DNA from: RHKX01 sp963820055
Lineage (GTDB): Bacteria; Actinomycetota; Thermoleophilia; Solirubrobacterales; 70-9
DNA length: 64,000 nucleotides
NCBI GenBank assembly: GCA_963820055.1
Contig: CAWFYJ010000001.1
Coordinates: forward strand, 248,001-312,000
Direction: 5' to 3'
Both the position numbers and the translations under genes were made by a program. Positions within the stretch are counted from its first letter, which is position 1, and each line of letters opens with the position of its first letter. The notes beneath the pieces are model-generated. The model did not search any database. It worked only from the letters and a program-made list of their open reading frames with translations, and had not been told where the DNA came from. This document shows positions 51,675-60,667 of the stretch, piece by piece.

Positions 51675-53518
51675 AGGCGCGCCGCGAGATCGTCCGCTCC
51701 GTGGCCGGCTGGCGGAGCCGCCGGACCGCGTTCCGCGCGGGCGCGCAGGGCCCGCCCGGCGCGCCGTTCGTCGTCGGTGCCACGCGATCGGGGACGACGC
51801 TCCTGCGTCTGATGCTCGATGCCCATCCCGAGATCGCGATCCCGTCGGAGACGCACTTCATCCCCGAGCTCGTCTCGGCCCGCGAGAAACACGGCGCCAC
51901 CCGCGAGCAGATGCTCGAACTGCTGACCTCACACCGGCGCTGGGGCGACTTCACGATCGAGCCGGAGGAGCTGGCCGAGCGCTGGGCAGCGATCGAGCCG
52001 CTCACCGGTGCCGACGCCGTCCGCGCCTTCTACGCGCTCTACGCCGACAAGCAGGGCAAGCATGGGGCCCGCTGGGGCGACAAGACGCCCGGGTACGTGA
52101 AGTCGATGCGGGAGATCCAGACGTACCTCCCGGAGGCGCGCTTCATCCATCTGATCCGCGACGGCCGCGACGTCGCGCTGTCGGTCCTCAAGCAGACCTG
52201 GGGCCCGCAGTCGATCGAAGCGGCGGCCGAGAAGTGGCGCAGCCGCGTCAACCGCGGCCGCTCGCAGGCGCCCTACCTCGGCTACTACATGGAGGTCAAG
52301 TTCGAGGACCTCGTCCTCCACACCGAGCGCGAGCTGCGGCGGATCTGCGAGTTCATCGACCTGCCGTTCGATGAGCGGATGCTCGGCTACCACGAGACCG
52401 CCGAGCAGCGCCTCCAGGAGAAGGCGCGGGAGCTGCCGCGGGCGCACGGCGAGGCGGTGTCGGCCGAGAAGCGGCTGCTCAGCCACGCGAAGACCTTCGA
52501 GCCGCCGAACCCGGCGATGATCGGCACCTGGAAGGAGCGGATGAGCCCGGCCGACCGCGGCGCCTACGAAGCGCTGGCCGGCGACCTGCTCGGCGACCTC
52601 GGCTACGAGACGGCGACCCTGAACGGCGGCGGCGAGGTCCACACGCCGCGGCGCGGCCCGCGACTGCCGCGACCGGTGCGACGGGCGCTTTCGGTGGCCA
52701 AGCACGCGACCGGGGTCAGCGATCCCGCCGACCCCCGCACTCCGGCGCCGTTCCTGATCGGCGCCGCCCGCTCCGGCACCGATCTGCTCGGCACGATGCT
52801 GGGCGCCCATTCGGAGATGCGGATGCTCAACGAGACGGGCTTCGTCCCGCAGCTCGCCGAGATGATCCGCTCCGAGCCGATGACCGTCGAGCGCGTCCTC
52901 AAGGTGATGATCGCCGCCGGCCCGCTCGAGAACCAGGGCGTCTCCGAGGACGAGATGCGGAGCCGCCTCAGCGCCCTCGACGACCTCAAGGCGGCAGCGG
53001 TGCTGCGCACCTTCTACGACCTCGCGGCCGAGAATGCCGGCGCCGCGCGGTGGGGCGACGACACGCCGTCGTACCTGAAGCGGATGCGGCGGATCCAGCG
53101 GGCCCTTTCGGAGGCGCGATTCATCCATGTCGTCCGCGACGGACGCGACACGCTCGCCGCGAAGCCTGCGGAGCTCAACACGGGCGCAGCGATCGCGACC
53201 GGCCAGCGCTGGAACAAGAAGGTCCGCTCGGCCCGCGTCCAGGCGCACCTGATGAATCACCTTCTCGAGGTCCGCTACGAGGACCTGATCGCCGACCCCG
53301 AGAAGGAGCTCCGCCGCGTCTGCGAATTCATCGAGCTCGACTTCGAGCCCGGCATGATCGATCCGCCCGAGCGGAGCGCCGTCGAGACCGCCCTCGCCCC
53401 CGTCGGGGCCTGGCGGGAGCGACTCGAGCCCGATCAGCTCGAGGCGTTCGAGGAGGTCGCCGGGCCGATGCTCGACGAGCTCGGCTACCGCAGCGGCGCC
53501 CCGAGCGCCGTCCGCTGA
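51671..53518 (+). CDS. Tandem sulfotransferase: two Sulfotransfer_3 domains in one chain
   Basis: 615 residues from GTG 51671. Domain 1 (about 30-315) is complete: FVVGATRSGTTLLRLML, IPSETHFIPELVSA, WGDKTPGYVKSM, RFIHLIRDGRDVALSVLK and ERMSPADRGAYEALAGDLLGDLGYE. A 40-residue basic linker follows (HTPRRGPRLPRPVRR). Domain 2 (about 355-615) has FLIGAARSGTDLLGTMLGAH, LNETGFVPQLAEM, WGDDTPSYLKRM and RFIHVVRDGRDTLAAKP. In domain 2 the loop Thr-Thr is Thr-Asp, the PETHF block is NETGF and the Ser of the 3'-phosphate site is lost, so it may be regulatory or have another substrate. Single-domain sisters are about 310 residues. Confidence 0.88.
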   Translation: MKARREIVRSVAGWRSRRTAFRAGAQGPPGAPFVVGATRSGTTLLRLMLDAHPEIAIPSETHFIPELVSAREKHGATREQMLELLTSHRRWGDFTIEPEELAERWAAIEPLTGADAVRAFYALYADKQGKHGARWGDKTPGYVKSMREIQTYLPEARFIHLIRDGRDVALSVLKQTWGPQSIEAAAEKWRSRVNRGRSQAPYLGYYMEVKFEDLVLHTERELRRICEFIDLPFDERMLGYHETAEQRLQEKARELPRAHGEAVSAEKRLLSHAKTFEPPNPAMIGTWKERMSPADRGAYEALAGDLLGDLGYETATLNGGGEVHTPRRGPRLPRPVRRALSVAKHATGVSDPADPRTPAPFLIGAARSGTDLLGTMLGAHSEMRMLNETGFVPQLAEMIRSEPMTVERVLKVMIAAGPLENQGVSEDEMRSRLSALDDLKAAAVLRTFYDLAAENAGAARWGDDTPSYLKRMRRIQRALSEARFIHVVRDGRDTLAAKPAELNTGAAIATGQRWNKKVRSARVQAHLMNHLLEVRYEDLIADPEKELRRVCEFIELDFEPGMIDPPERSAVETALAPVGAWRERLEPDQLEAFEEVAGPMLDELGYRSGAPSAVR

Positions 53519-53551
53519 CCGCCCGCCCGTTCCGGGCCGTCGCGTAGTTGA

Positions 53552-55771
53552 ATGGCGCCTGTGACCGACGCCGCCTCCGCCACCCCGCCGTCCTCCCGCC
53601 ACCGCGACCTCGGCCTCACCGACCGCGAGTACGAGCTGATCGTCGACGGACTCGGGCGCGAGCCCAACGACGTCGAGCTGGCGATGTTCTCACTGCTCTG
53701 GTCGGAGCACTGCGCCTACAAGCATTCGAAGAAGCTGCTGCGCCGGCTGCCGACCGAGGGCCCGCGGGTGGTCATGGGTCCGGGTGAGAACGCCGGCGCC
53801 GTCGACGTCGGCAGCGGCTGGTCGGTCGCCTTCAAGGTCGAGTCCCACAACCACCCGAGTGCCGTCGAGCCCTTCCAGGGCGCCGCCACCGGCGTCGGCG
53901 GGATCATGCGCGACATCTTCGCCCTCGGCGCCCGGCCGATCGCCGTCCTCGACTCACTGCGATTCGGCGAGCTCGATTCGGCCCGCTCCCGCTACCTGTT
54001 CGACCACGTGGTCGCCGGGATCGGCCACTACGGCAACTCGATCGGCGTCCCTACGGTCGGCGGCGAGGTCCACTTCGAGGCGCCCTACGAGCAGAACTGC
54101 CTCGTCAACGCCATGTGCGTCGGGCTCGCCCGGACCGACCGGATGATCCGCGCTGCGGCGGCCGGCGTCGGCAACGTGATCGTCCTGATGGGGGCGACGA
54201 CCGGGCGGGACGGGATCGGCGGCGCCTCCGTTCTGGCCTCCGCCGAGCTCGAGGAGGGCGACGACAAGCGCCCGACCGTGCAGATCGGCGACCCCTTCGA
54301 GGAGAAGAAGGTCATGGAGTGCTGCCTCGAGCTGCTCGAGGCGGACCTGCTCGTCTCCCTCCAGGATCTCGGCGCGGCCGGACTGACCTCCTCGGCCTGC
54401 GAGATGGCATCGGCGGGCGGCGTCGGCATCGACATCGACGTCGGCCGCGTCCCGCTCCGCAACCCCGACCTCGAGCCGTTCGAGGTGATGGTCTCCGAAT
54501 CGCAGGAGCGGATGCTCGCGGTCGTCGAGCCCGGCAAGGTCGACGACGTGCTGGCGATCTGCCGCAAGTGGGAGACGGGCGGCACCGCGATCGGCGAAGT
54601 CACCGAGGGCGACCGGATCCGGATCTTCGACGGCGACGAGAACGTCGGCGACATGCCGGTGACGCTGCTCGTCGACGACTGCCCGCTCTACGACCTCGAG
54701 CCGGCCGAGCCCGACGGCTGGATCTACGGCAACGGCGAGCCTCGCCTCATCGGCTCGGAGCCGTCGGAGACGCTGACGGCGCTCTTGGCGACGCCGACGA
54801 TCGCCTCGAAGCGCTGGGCCTTCGAGCAGTACGACTCGATCGTCCAGTCGCGCACCGTCCGCCGTCCCGAGCAGGCCGACGCCGCCGTCCTGCAGATCCC
54901 CGACGCCGACACGGCGATCGCGGTCTCGATCGACGGCAGCGGCCGCCGGGTCGGCTGCGACCCCTACGCCGGCACCGTCGAGGCGGTCCTCGAGTGCGCC
55001 CAGAACCTCGCCTGCGTCGGCGCCGAGCCGCTCGGGCTGACGAACTGCCTGAACTTCGGCAACCCCGAGAAGCCGATCGTCGCCTGGCAGCTCGACCGCT
55101 CCACCCAGGCGCTCGCGGACGCCTGCACCGAGCTCGGCGTGCCCGTCGTCGGCGGCAACGTCTCCCTCTACAACGAGACCGATCGCGGTCCGATCTACCC
55201 GACGCCGGTCGTCGGCATGGTCGGCGAGCTCCCCTCCGCAGAGGGACTGCCCACCGCCGCCCTCCGCTCCGGCGACGCGATCGCGTTCGCAGGCCCGTTC
55301 GCGCCGTCGCTGGCGGGCTCGCAGCTGGCCAAGCAGCGCGGCGAGCTCGGTCCCGGCCTCGGCGAGTTCGAGATCGGCGCGGTCAGGACGGCCATCACCG
55401 AGGTGCGCGAGGCGGTCCGCGACGGCCTCCTCCACACCGCCCACGACGTCAGCGACGGTGGCCTCGCCTGCGCGCTCGCCGAGTGCGCGATCGACGGCGG
55501 CGTCGGCCTCCAGGTCGACATCGGCCCGCTGATCGGCGACGGCGACCCGGAGGCATGGCTGTTCGGCGAGGGGCCCGGAGGGTTCGTGCTCGCCGGCGAG
55601 GTCTCCGCGATCGCGCGGCTGCTCGAGGCCGGTACGGCGACCCTGATCGGCGTCGCCGAGGGCGAGGAGATCAAGATCGCGGCCGGGCCGCTCGCGGTCT
55701 CGGTCGGCGTCGCCGACGCGGCCGCGGCATGGCGGTCGCTCGGCGCGCTCATGGATTCGGCGCCTGCCTGA
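53552..55771 (+). CDS. purL: FGAM synthase large subunit PurL
   Basis: 739 residues, the small (PurS/PurQ-dependent) type. Motifs: WSEHCAYKHSKKLLRRLP, MGPGENAGAVDVG, KVESHNHPSAVEPFQGAATGVGGIMRD and a second repeat half with SDGGLACALAECA near residue 632. It binds FGAR and ATP and uses ammonia from PurQ. ATG 53552 gives MAPVTDAAS; GTG 53561, ten bases after a TAGTTG box (53545-53550), would be a leaderless start and is a real alternative. It resumes the purine genes after the glycan island. Confidence 0.95.
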   Translation: MAPVTDAASATPPSSRHRDLGLTDREYELIVDGLGREPNDVELAMFSLLWSEHCAYKHSKKLLRRLPTEGPRVVMGPGENAGAVDVGSGWSVAFKVESHNHPSAVEPFQGAATGVGGIMRDIFALGARPIAVLDSLRFGELDSARSRYLFDHVVAGIGHYGNSIGVPTVGGEVHFEAPYEQNCLVNAMCVGLARTDRMIRAAAAGVGNVIVLMGATTGRDGIGGASVLASAELEEGDDKRPTVQIGDPFEEKKVMECCLELLEADLLVSLQDLGAAGLTSSACEMASAGGVGIDIDVGRVPLRNPDLEPFEVMVSESQERMLAVVEPGKVDDVLAICRKWETGGTAIGEVTEGDRIRIFDGDENVGDMPVTLLVDDCPLYDLEPAEPDGWIYGNGEPRLIGSEPSETLTALLATPTIASKRWAFEQYDSIVQSRTVRRPEQADAAVLQIPDADTAIAVSIDGSGRRVGCDPYAGTVEAVLECAQNLACVGAEPLGLTNCLNFGNPEKPIVAWQLDRSTQALADACTELGVPVVGGNVSLYNETDRGPIYPTPVVGMVGELPSAEGLPTAALRSGDAIAFAGPFAPSLAGSQLAKQRGELGPGLGEFEIGAVRTAITEVREAVRDGLLHTAHDVSDGGLACALAECAIDGGVGLQVDIGPLIGDGDPEAWLFGEGPGGFVLAGEVSAIARLLEAGTATLIGVAEGEEIKIAAGPLAVSVGVADAAAAWRSLGALMDSAPA

Positions 55772-55798
55772 GCGGCGCGCGAGGTACCGGCTCCCGGC

Positions 55799-55814
55799 GC
55801 TGCTAGCCTTGCGC
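55799..55814 (+). promoter_or_regulatory. purF promoter element shared with purC
   Basis: CGCTGCTAGCCTTGCGC here and CGCTGCTAGCCTCGCGC before purC (36340-36356) differ at one base. TAGCCT (55804-55809) is the -10 candidate. Unlike purC, purF has a leader of about 57 bases with GGAAGG 10 bases before the TTG and two GTCGATC repeats. Confidence 0.45.
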
Positions 55815-55872
55815 TGCAGGACCTGTTCTGCGTCGATCCCTGACGAAGTCGATCCGGAAGGCCAACTTCTTC

Positions 55873-57309
55873 TTGAGCGAGTCGCTCCTCGACGACCGCG
55901 ACGGACCCCGCGATGAATGCGGCGTGTTCGGCGTCTACGCGCCCGGACACGATGTCGCGCGGCTGACCTACTTCGGGCTCTACGCCCTCCAGCACCGCGG
56001 CCAGGAGTCGGCGGGCATCGCCACGTGCGAGGGCGGGATGATCATGACCCTTCGCGACCTCGGCCTCGTCTCGCAGGTCTTCGACGAGGAGAAGCTGCAG
56101 GGCCTCGCCGGGACGATGGCGATCGGCCACGTCCGCTATTCGACGACCGGCGGCGGCGCCTGGGAGAACACGCAGCCGGTCTGGCGCGACGACGGCCGCG
56201 AGGTCGCGCTCGCACACAACGGCAACCTGACGAACGCCGTCGAGCTCTACGCCGAGCTCCGCGAGCGCGGCATCTCGTTCCGCGGCACGTCCGACTCGGA
56301 GATCATCGCCGCCCTCCTGTCCTCCTCACCCGAGAAGCGGATCGAGGACGCGGTGGTCGAGACGATGCCGCGACTCGAGGGCGCCTACTCGACGGTCGTG
56401 ATGACGAAGAGCGGCATCTGCGCCTTCCGCGATCCGAGCGGCGTCCGCCCGCTGTCGCTCGGCCGCCTCGGGTCCGACTTCCTCGTCGCCTCCGAGAGCT
56501 GCGCCTTCGACATCGTCGGCGCCGAGCTGATGCGGGAGATCAACCCCGGCGAGATGGTCTCGCTCAGCGATCGCGGCCTCGAGGTTCGCCAGGCGGTCAA
56601 GCCGAAGAAGAAGTCGCACTGCGTCTTCGAGCACATCTACTTCTCCCGCCCCGACAGCCGGCTCGAGGGCCGGGTGCTGCAGCAGGTCCGCGGCCGGATG
56701 GGCGAGATCCTCTGGCGCGAGGCCCCGGTCGACGCCGACCTCGTCATCTCCGTCCCCGATTCCGGGAACCCGGCCGCATCGGGCTTCTCGCGCGCGTCGG
56801 GGCTGCCCAAGGACGACGGGCTGATCAAGAACCGCTACGTCGCGCGGACGTTCATCCAGCCCGGGCAGGAGCTGCGCAAGCACGGACTGCGGATGAAGTT
56901 CAACCCGCTTCCCGAGATCGTCGGCGGCCAGCGGGTCGTCGTCGTCGACGACTCGATCGTCCGCGGCAACACGACCCGCCAGATCGTCGGGATGCTCCGC
57001 GACGCCGGGGCGCTCGAGGTGCACCTGCGGATCTCGGCGCCGCCGATCCGTTTCCCCTGCCACTACGGCGTCGACATGTCGAGTCGCGAGGAGATGGTCG
57101 CCCACGAGCGGACGATCGACGAGATCGCCGACCACGTCGGCGCCGACTCGCTTGCCTACCTGTCGCTCGACGGCGTCTACGAGGCGATCGGTACGCCCGC
57201 CGAGGACCACTGCGACGCCTGCTTCACGGGCCGCTACCCCCTCGGCGAGAACGCCAACGGCAAGTTCGCGCTCGAGCAGCTGACGACGGTCCCCGCCGGC
57301 ACCTCCTGA
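55873..57309 (+). CDS. purF: Amidophosphoribosyltransferase
   Basis: 478 residues from TTG 55873. First step of purine synthesis: PRPP plus glutamine to phosphoribosylamine. The 15-residue propeptide ends before Cys16 in DECGVFGVYAPG, the N-terminal nucleophile after cleavage. Glutaminase blocks include GHVRYSTTGGGAWENTQP and HNGNLTNA. The PRPP loop is VVVVDDSIVRGNTTRQIV (about residue 355). CVFEHIYFSRPDS is kept, and Cys residues in PCHYGVD and DHCDACF suggest the Fe-S cluster of the Bacillus-type enzyme. Ends one base before purN. Confidence 0.97.
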   Translation: MSESLLDDRDGPRDECGVFGVYAPGHDVARLTYFGLYALQHRGQESAGIATCEGGMIMTLRDLGLVSQVFDEEKLQGLAGTMAIGHVRYSTTGGGAWENTQPVWRDDGREVALAHNGNLTNAVELYAELRERGISFRGTSDSEIIAALLSSSPEKRIEDAVVETMPRLEGAYSTVVMTKSGICAFRDPSGVRPLSLGRLGSDFLVASESCAFDIVGAELMREINPGEMVSLSDRGLEVRQAVKPKKKSHCVFEHIYFSRPDSRLEGRVLQQVRGRMGEILWREAPVDADLVISVPDSGNPAASGFSRASGLPKDDGLIKNRYVARTFIQPGQELRKHGLRMKFNPLPEIVGGQRVVVVDDSIVRGNTTRQIVGMLRDAGALEVHLRISAPPIRFPCHYGVDMSSREEMVAHERTIDEIADHVGADSLAYLSLDGVYEAIGTPAEDHCDACFTGRYPLGENANGKFALEQLTTVPAGTS

Positions 57310-57310
57310 G

Positions 57311-57973
57311 TTGAGCGAGGCGCGGGCGGAAGGAGAGGCGCCGCGGCGCGAGGGCGCGCCGTTGCGGATCGCGGTGCTCGCCTCCGGCAGCGGCACGAAC
57401 CTGCAGGCGATCCTCGACCGCCTGCACGGCCGCGGCAAGGTCGAGGTGGCGGGCGTGGCCTCCGACAAGCCGGGCGCCCGGGCGCTCGAGCGCGCCGCCG
57501 CGGCCGGTGTGCCGAGCGCGGTCTTCCCGACCGCCGACTTCCCCGACCGCGGCGCGCGCGACGAGGCGATCGGCGACTGGCTGGAGGGGATCGGGTGCGA
57601 GCTCGTCGTCCTCGCCGGCTACATGCAGCTGCTCAGCGACGGCTTCATCCGCCGGTTCCGCAACCGGGTCATCAATGTCCACCCCGCCCTCCTTCCCGCC
57701 TTTCCGGGCCTCGACGCCATCGGGCAGGCGATCGCCCACGGCGTCCGCGTCACCGGGGTGACCGTCCACTTCGTCGACGAGGGCGTCGACACCGGCCCGA
57801 TCCTCCTGCAGCGCCCGATCGAGCTCACATACACTCGCCCGGTGCACGAGGTGACCGAGGAGATCCACGCCATCGAGCACGAGCTGCTGCCCCGCGCGAT
57901 CGAGCTGATCGCCGACGGCGCGGTCGAAGTCGACCCCGACAACCCCCGACTGGTCAGGATCGAGGAGCGATGA
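57311..57973 (+). CDS. purN: Phosphoribosylglycinamide formyltransferase
   Basis: 220 residues from TTG 57311. Transfers formyl from 10-formyl-THF to GAR (step 3). IAVLASGSGTNLQAIL (18-33), VLAGYMQLLS, INVHPALLPAFPG with catalytic Asn-His, and VHFVDEGVDTGPILLQ with the catalytic Asp. A 16-residue acidic leader precedes the first strand. Its TGA overlaps the ATG of purH (ATGA at 57970). Confidence 0.95.
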   Translation: MSEARAEGEAPRREGAPLRIAVLASGSGTNLQAILDRLHGRGKVEVAGVASDKPGARALERAAAAGVPSAVFPTADFPDRGARDEAIGDWLEGIGCELVVLAGYMQLLSDGFIRRFRNRVINVHPALLPAFPGLDAIGQAIAHGVRVTGVTVHFVDEGVDTGPILLQRPIELTYTRPVHEVTEEIHAIEHELLPRAIELIADGAVEVDPDNPRLVRIEER

Positions 57974-59586
57974 GCGAGCCGACGATCGCCGCGAACCCAG
58001 CGAACGAGCGCGAGCCGGAGCCGCTGCCGATCAAGCGGGCGCTGATCTCGGTCTCCGACAAGAGCGGCGTCGTCGAGTTCGCGCAGGGCCTGCAGGCGCT
58101 CGGCGTCGAGATCGTCTCGACCGGCGGCACCGCGGCCGCGCTTCGCGACGGCGGCATCGCCGTCCGCACGGTCGAGGAGCTGACCGGCGCCCCGGAGATC
58201 CTCGGCGGCCGCGTCAAGACGCTTCACCCCCGCCTCCACGCCGCCCTGCTCGCCGTTCGCGACGACCCCGAGCACTCCGCGACCCTCGAGAGCGAGGGGA
58301 TCGAGACCATCGACCTGGTCTGCACCAACCTCTACCCGTTCGAGCGGGCCGTCGGCCGCCGCGACGCGACCGACGCCGAGGTGATCGAGAACATCGACAT
58401 CGGCGGGCCGACGATGATCCGCGCCGCCGCCAAGAACCACCGCTACGTGGCCGTGGTGGTCCGGCCGGAGAGCTACGACGCCGTCCTCGCCGAGCTCGAG
58501 GAAGGTGACGGCGCGATCTCGCCCGGCACGCGCCACTGGCTCGCCAACGAGGCGTTCGCGACGACCGCCCGCTACGACGCGGCGATCAGCCGCTGGTTCG
58601 GCGAGCGCTACGAGGACTTCCCGACCCACCAGACGGTCTCGATGGAGAAGTTCATCGAGCTGTCCTACGGGGAGAACCCGCACCAGCGAGCTGCGCTCTA
58701 CACCGAGGTCGGTGCCCGGGCCCACGTGCTCAGCCGGGTCTCGCAGGAGCACGGCAAGGACCTCTCCTTCAACAACGTCCTCGATCTCGACTCGGCCCGC
58801 GGCCTGCTCGCCGACCTCGACGGCCCGGCCTGCGTGATCGTCAAGCACAACAACCCCTGCGGCGCCGCCGAGGGCGAGCAGGCGCTCGACGCGTACGAGA
58901 AGGCCCTCGCCTGCGACCCCGTGTCGGCCTACGGCGGCGTGATCGCCCTGAACCGGCCGATCGACGAGGAGCTCGCCGCGCGCCTCCACGAGAACTTCGT
59001 CGAGGTGTTGATCGCACCCGGCTACGAGGGCGGGGCGATGGAGATCCTCCAGCAGAAGCAGGCGATCCGGATCCTCGAGGACACCGAGCAGCGCCAGGAG
59101 CGCTCCGACCTCGACATGAAGCGCGTCCGCGGCGGGATGCTGGTCCAGCAGCTCGACTCGGCGGGCCGCGACCGCGAGGGGATGACGGTCGAGACGGGCG
59201 GCGAGCCGAGCGAGCTCGAGTGGCTCGACATCGCGTTCGCCTGGAAGGTCTGCAAGCACGTCCGCTCGAACGCGATCGTCCTCGCCAAGGGCCGGCAGAC
59301 GATCGGCATCGGCGCCGGCCAGATGAGCCGCGTCGACTCGGTGCGGCTCGCGATCGAGAAGTGCCGCGAGGCGTTCGGCGACGAGGCCGACGCCCGGCTG
59401 AACGGCTGCGTCGTCGCCTCCGATGCCTTCTTCCCCTTCGCCGACGGCCCCCAGGCAGCGGTCGACGCCGGCGCCCGGACGGTCGTCCAGCCCGGCGGCT
59501 CGAAGCGGGACGCCGAGGTCGTCGAGGCGTGCGAGAAGGCGGGCGTGACGATGGTCTTCACCGGGCGCAGGCACTTCCGTCACTGA
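57970..59586 (+). CDS. purH: Bifunctional AICAR transformylase / IMP cyclohydrolase
   Basis: 538 residues. Cyclohydrolase domain (1 to about 215): LISVSDKSGVVEFAQGL, VSTGGTAAALRDGG, GGRVKTLHPRLHAALLA, NLYPFERAV and IDIGGPTMIRAAAKN. Transformylase domain (about 220-538): LSYGENPHQRAALY, VIVKHNNPCGAAEG with catalytic Lys-His, and VVASDAFFPFADG. It ends in RRHFRH, as PurH proteins commonly do. Last two steps to IMP. Last of the L-F-N-H set. Confidence 0.97.
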   Translation: MSEPTIAANPANEREPEPLPIKRALISVSDKSGVVEFAQGLQALGVEIVSTGGTAAALRDGGIAVRTVEELTGAPEILGGRVKTLHPRLHAALLAVRDDPEHSATLESEGIETIDLVCTNLYPFERAVGRRDATDAEVIENIDIGGPTMIRAAAKNHRYVAVVVRPESYDAVLAELEEGDGAISPGTRHWLANEAFATTARYDAAISRWFGERYEDFPTHQTVSMEKFIELSYGENPHQRAALYTEVGARAHVLSRVSQEHGKDLSFNNVLDLDSARGLLADLDGPACVIVKHNNPCGAAEGEQALDAYEKALACDPVSAYGGVIALNRPIDEELAARLHENFVEVLIAPGYEGGAMEILQQKQAIRILEDTEQRQERSDLDMKRVRGGMLVQQLDSAGRDREGMTVETGGEPSELEWLDIAFAWKVCKHVRSNAIVLAKGRQTIGIGAGQMSRVDSVRLAIEKCREAFGDEADARLNGCVVASDAFFPFADGPQAAVDAGARTVVQPGGSKRDAEVVEACEKAGVTMVFTGRRHFRH

Positions 59587-59593
59587 GGGCGTC

Positions 59594-59893
59594 GTGGCCG
59601 AGGCGAGTCAGCGCAGCGGGCAGGCGACGGGCGACGGGGCGGTACCCGGCGGGACGGTTCACGAGCTGCCCGCGGACCTGCTCGAGGGGCTGCAGGTGAG
59701 CGCCGTCGCGATGGACGCGTGGCTGGACATCACGCCCCTGGCCCGCAACGAGTTCATCTGCTGGGTCGAGGACGCGAAGCGGGAGCCGACCCGCGAGCGG
59801 CGCATCCGCCGCACCCGCGAGGAGCTGGAGGAGGGCATGCGCCGCCCCTGCTGCTGGCCCGGGTGCTCGCACCGCGAGCGGAACGGCCGCTAG
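59594..59893 (+). CDS. YdeI/OmpD-associated C-terminal domain protein
   Basis: 99 residues from GTG 59594. The last 60 residues match the YdeI/OmdA C-terminal pattern: LDITPLARNEFICWVEDAKREPTRERRIRRTREEL, then MRRPCCWPGCSHR with three cysteines. Relatives have been linked to bacteriocin or cationic peptide protection, but the mechanism is unknown. It follows purH by 7 bases and may be read from its transcript. Confidence 0.78.
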   Translation: MAEASQRSGQATGDGAVPGGTVHELPADLLEGLQVSAVAMDAWLDITPLARNEFICWVEDAKREPTRERRIRRTREELEEGMRRPCCWPGCSHRERNGR

Positions 59894-59903
59894 GGGCTCC
59901 CGG

Positions 59904-60569
59904 ATGGCGAAGCCGCCGGAGATCGAGGTCCGCGTGCCGCGCGTCTTCTGCGGGCCCGGCGACACGCACGGCAACCCGCTCGGCGTCGTCCTCGACGGCC
60001 CGTCGGTCCCGCCCGACGACCGCCAGGCGCTCGCCCGCCACCTCGGCTACTCGGAGACGGTGTTCGTCGACGACGCTCGTCGCGGCAGGATCGAGATCTA
60101 CACGCCCGAGGTGCAGCTGCCGTTCGCCGGCCATCCGAGCGTCGGCACCGCGTGGATGCTCCACGGAGAGGGCTTCGCGATCGACGTCCTGCGCCCGCCG
60201 GCCGGCGAGGTGCCGGTCCGTCGCGAGGGTCCGCTCACCTGGGTGGCGGCGCGGCCGGAGTGGTGCCCGGACTGGGAGATCACCGATTACGGGTCGCCCG
60301 CCGAGGTCGACGAGCTGCCCGTCGAGGCGGACGGCTTCCGATACTGCTGGGCCTGGGTCGACGAGGCGGCGGGGATCGTCAGGGCGCGCAGCTTCGTCGC
60401 CGAGGTCGGGATCGGCGAGGACGAGGCGACCGGCTCGGCCGCCCTTCCCCTCTCCGCGCTGCTCGGCCGGGCCATCGAGGTCCGCCAGGGTCGCGGCTCG
60501 GTGATCCACGCCCGCCCGATCGACGACGGGTTCGTCGAGATCGGCGGGGTCGTGGTCGAGGACCGCTGA
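59904..60569 (+). CDS. PhzF-family isomerase-like protein
   Basis: 221 residues, shorter than the usual 260-300. PhzF blocks: THGNPLGVVLDG near the N-terminus, ARHLGYSETVFVDD (the SET with the catalytic Glu), VQLPFAGHPSVGTAW and IGEDEATGSAALPLSALLG. Members isomerise or epimerise small acids (as in phenazine synthesis or diaminopimelate-epimerase-like folds). The substrate is unknown and no phenazine gene is nearby. Confidence 0.88.
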   Translation: MAKPPEIEVRVPRVFCGPGDTHGNPLGVVLDGPSVPPDDRQALARHLGYSETVFVDDARRGRIEIYTPEVQLPFAGHPSVGTAWMLHGEGFAIDVLRPPAGEVPVRREGPLTWVAARPEWCPDWEITDYGSPAEVDELPVEADGFRYCWAWVDEAAGIVRARSFVAEVGIGEDEATGSAALPLSALLGRAIEVRQGRGSVIHARPIDDGFVEIGGVVVEDR

Positions 60570-60667
60570 GGCTCGACAGCTCACCGGGCTTCCGTGAATT
60601 CGCAGTCGCTTGCGGGGCCCGGAGCAGAGGCGTAGGTTGAACCGGTCCAACGATCTCGGGAGGCGAG

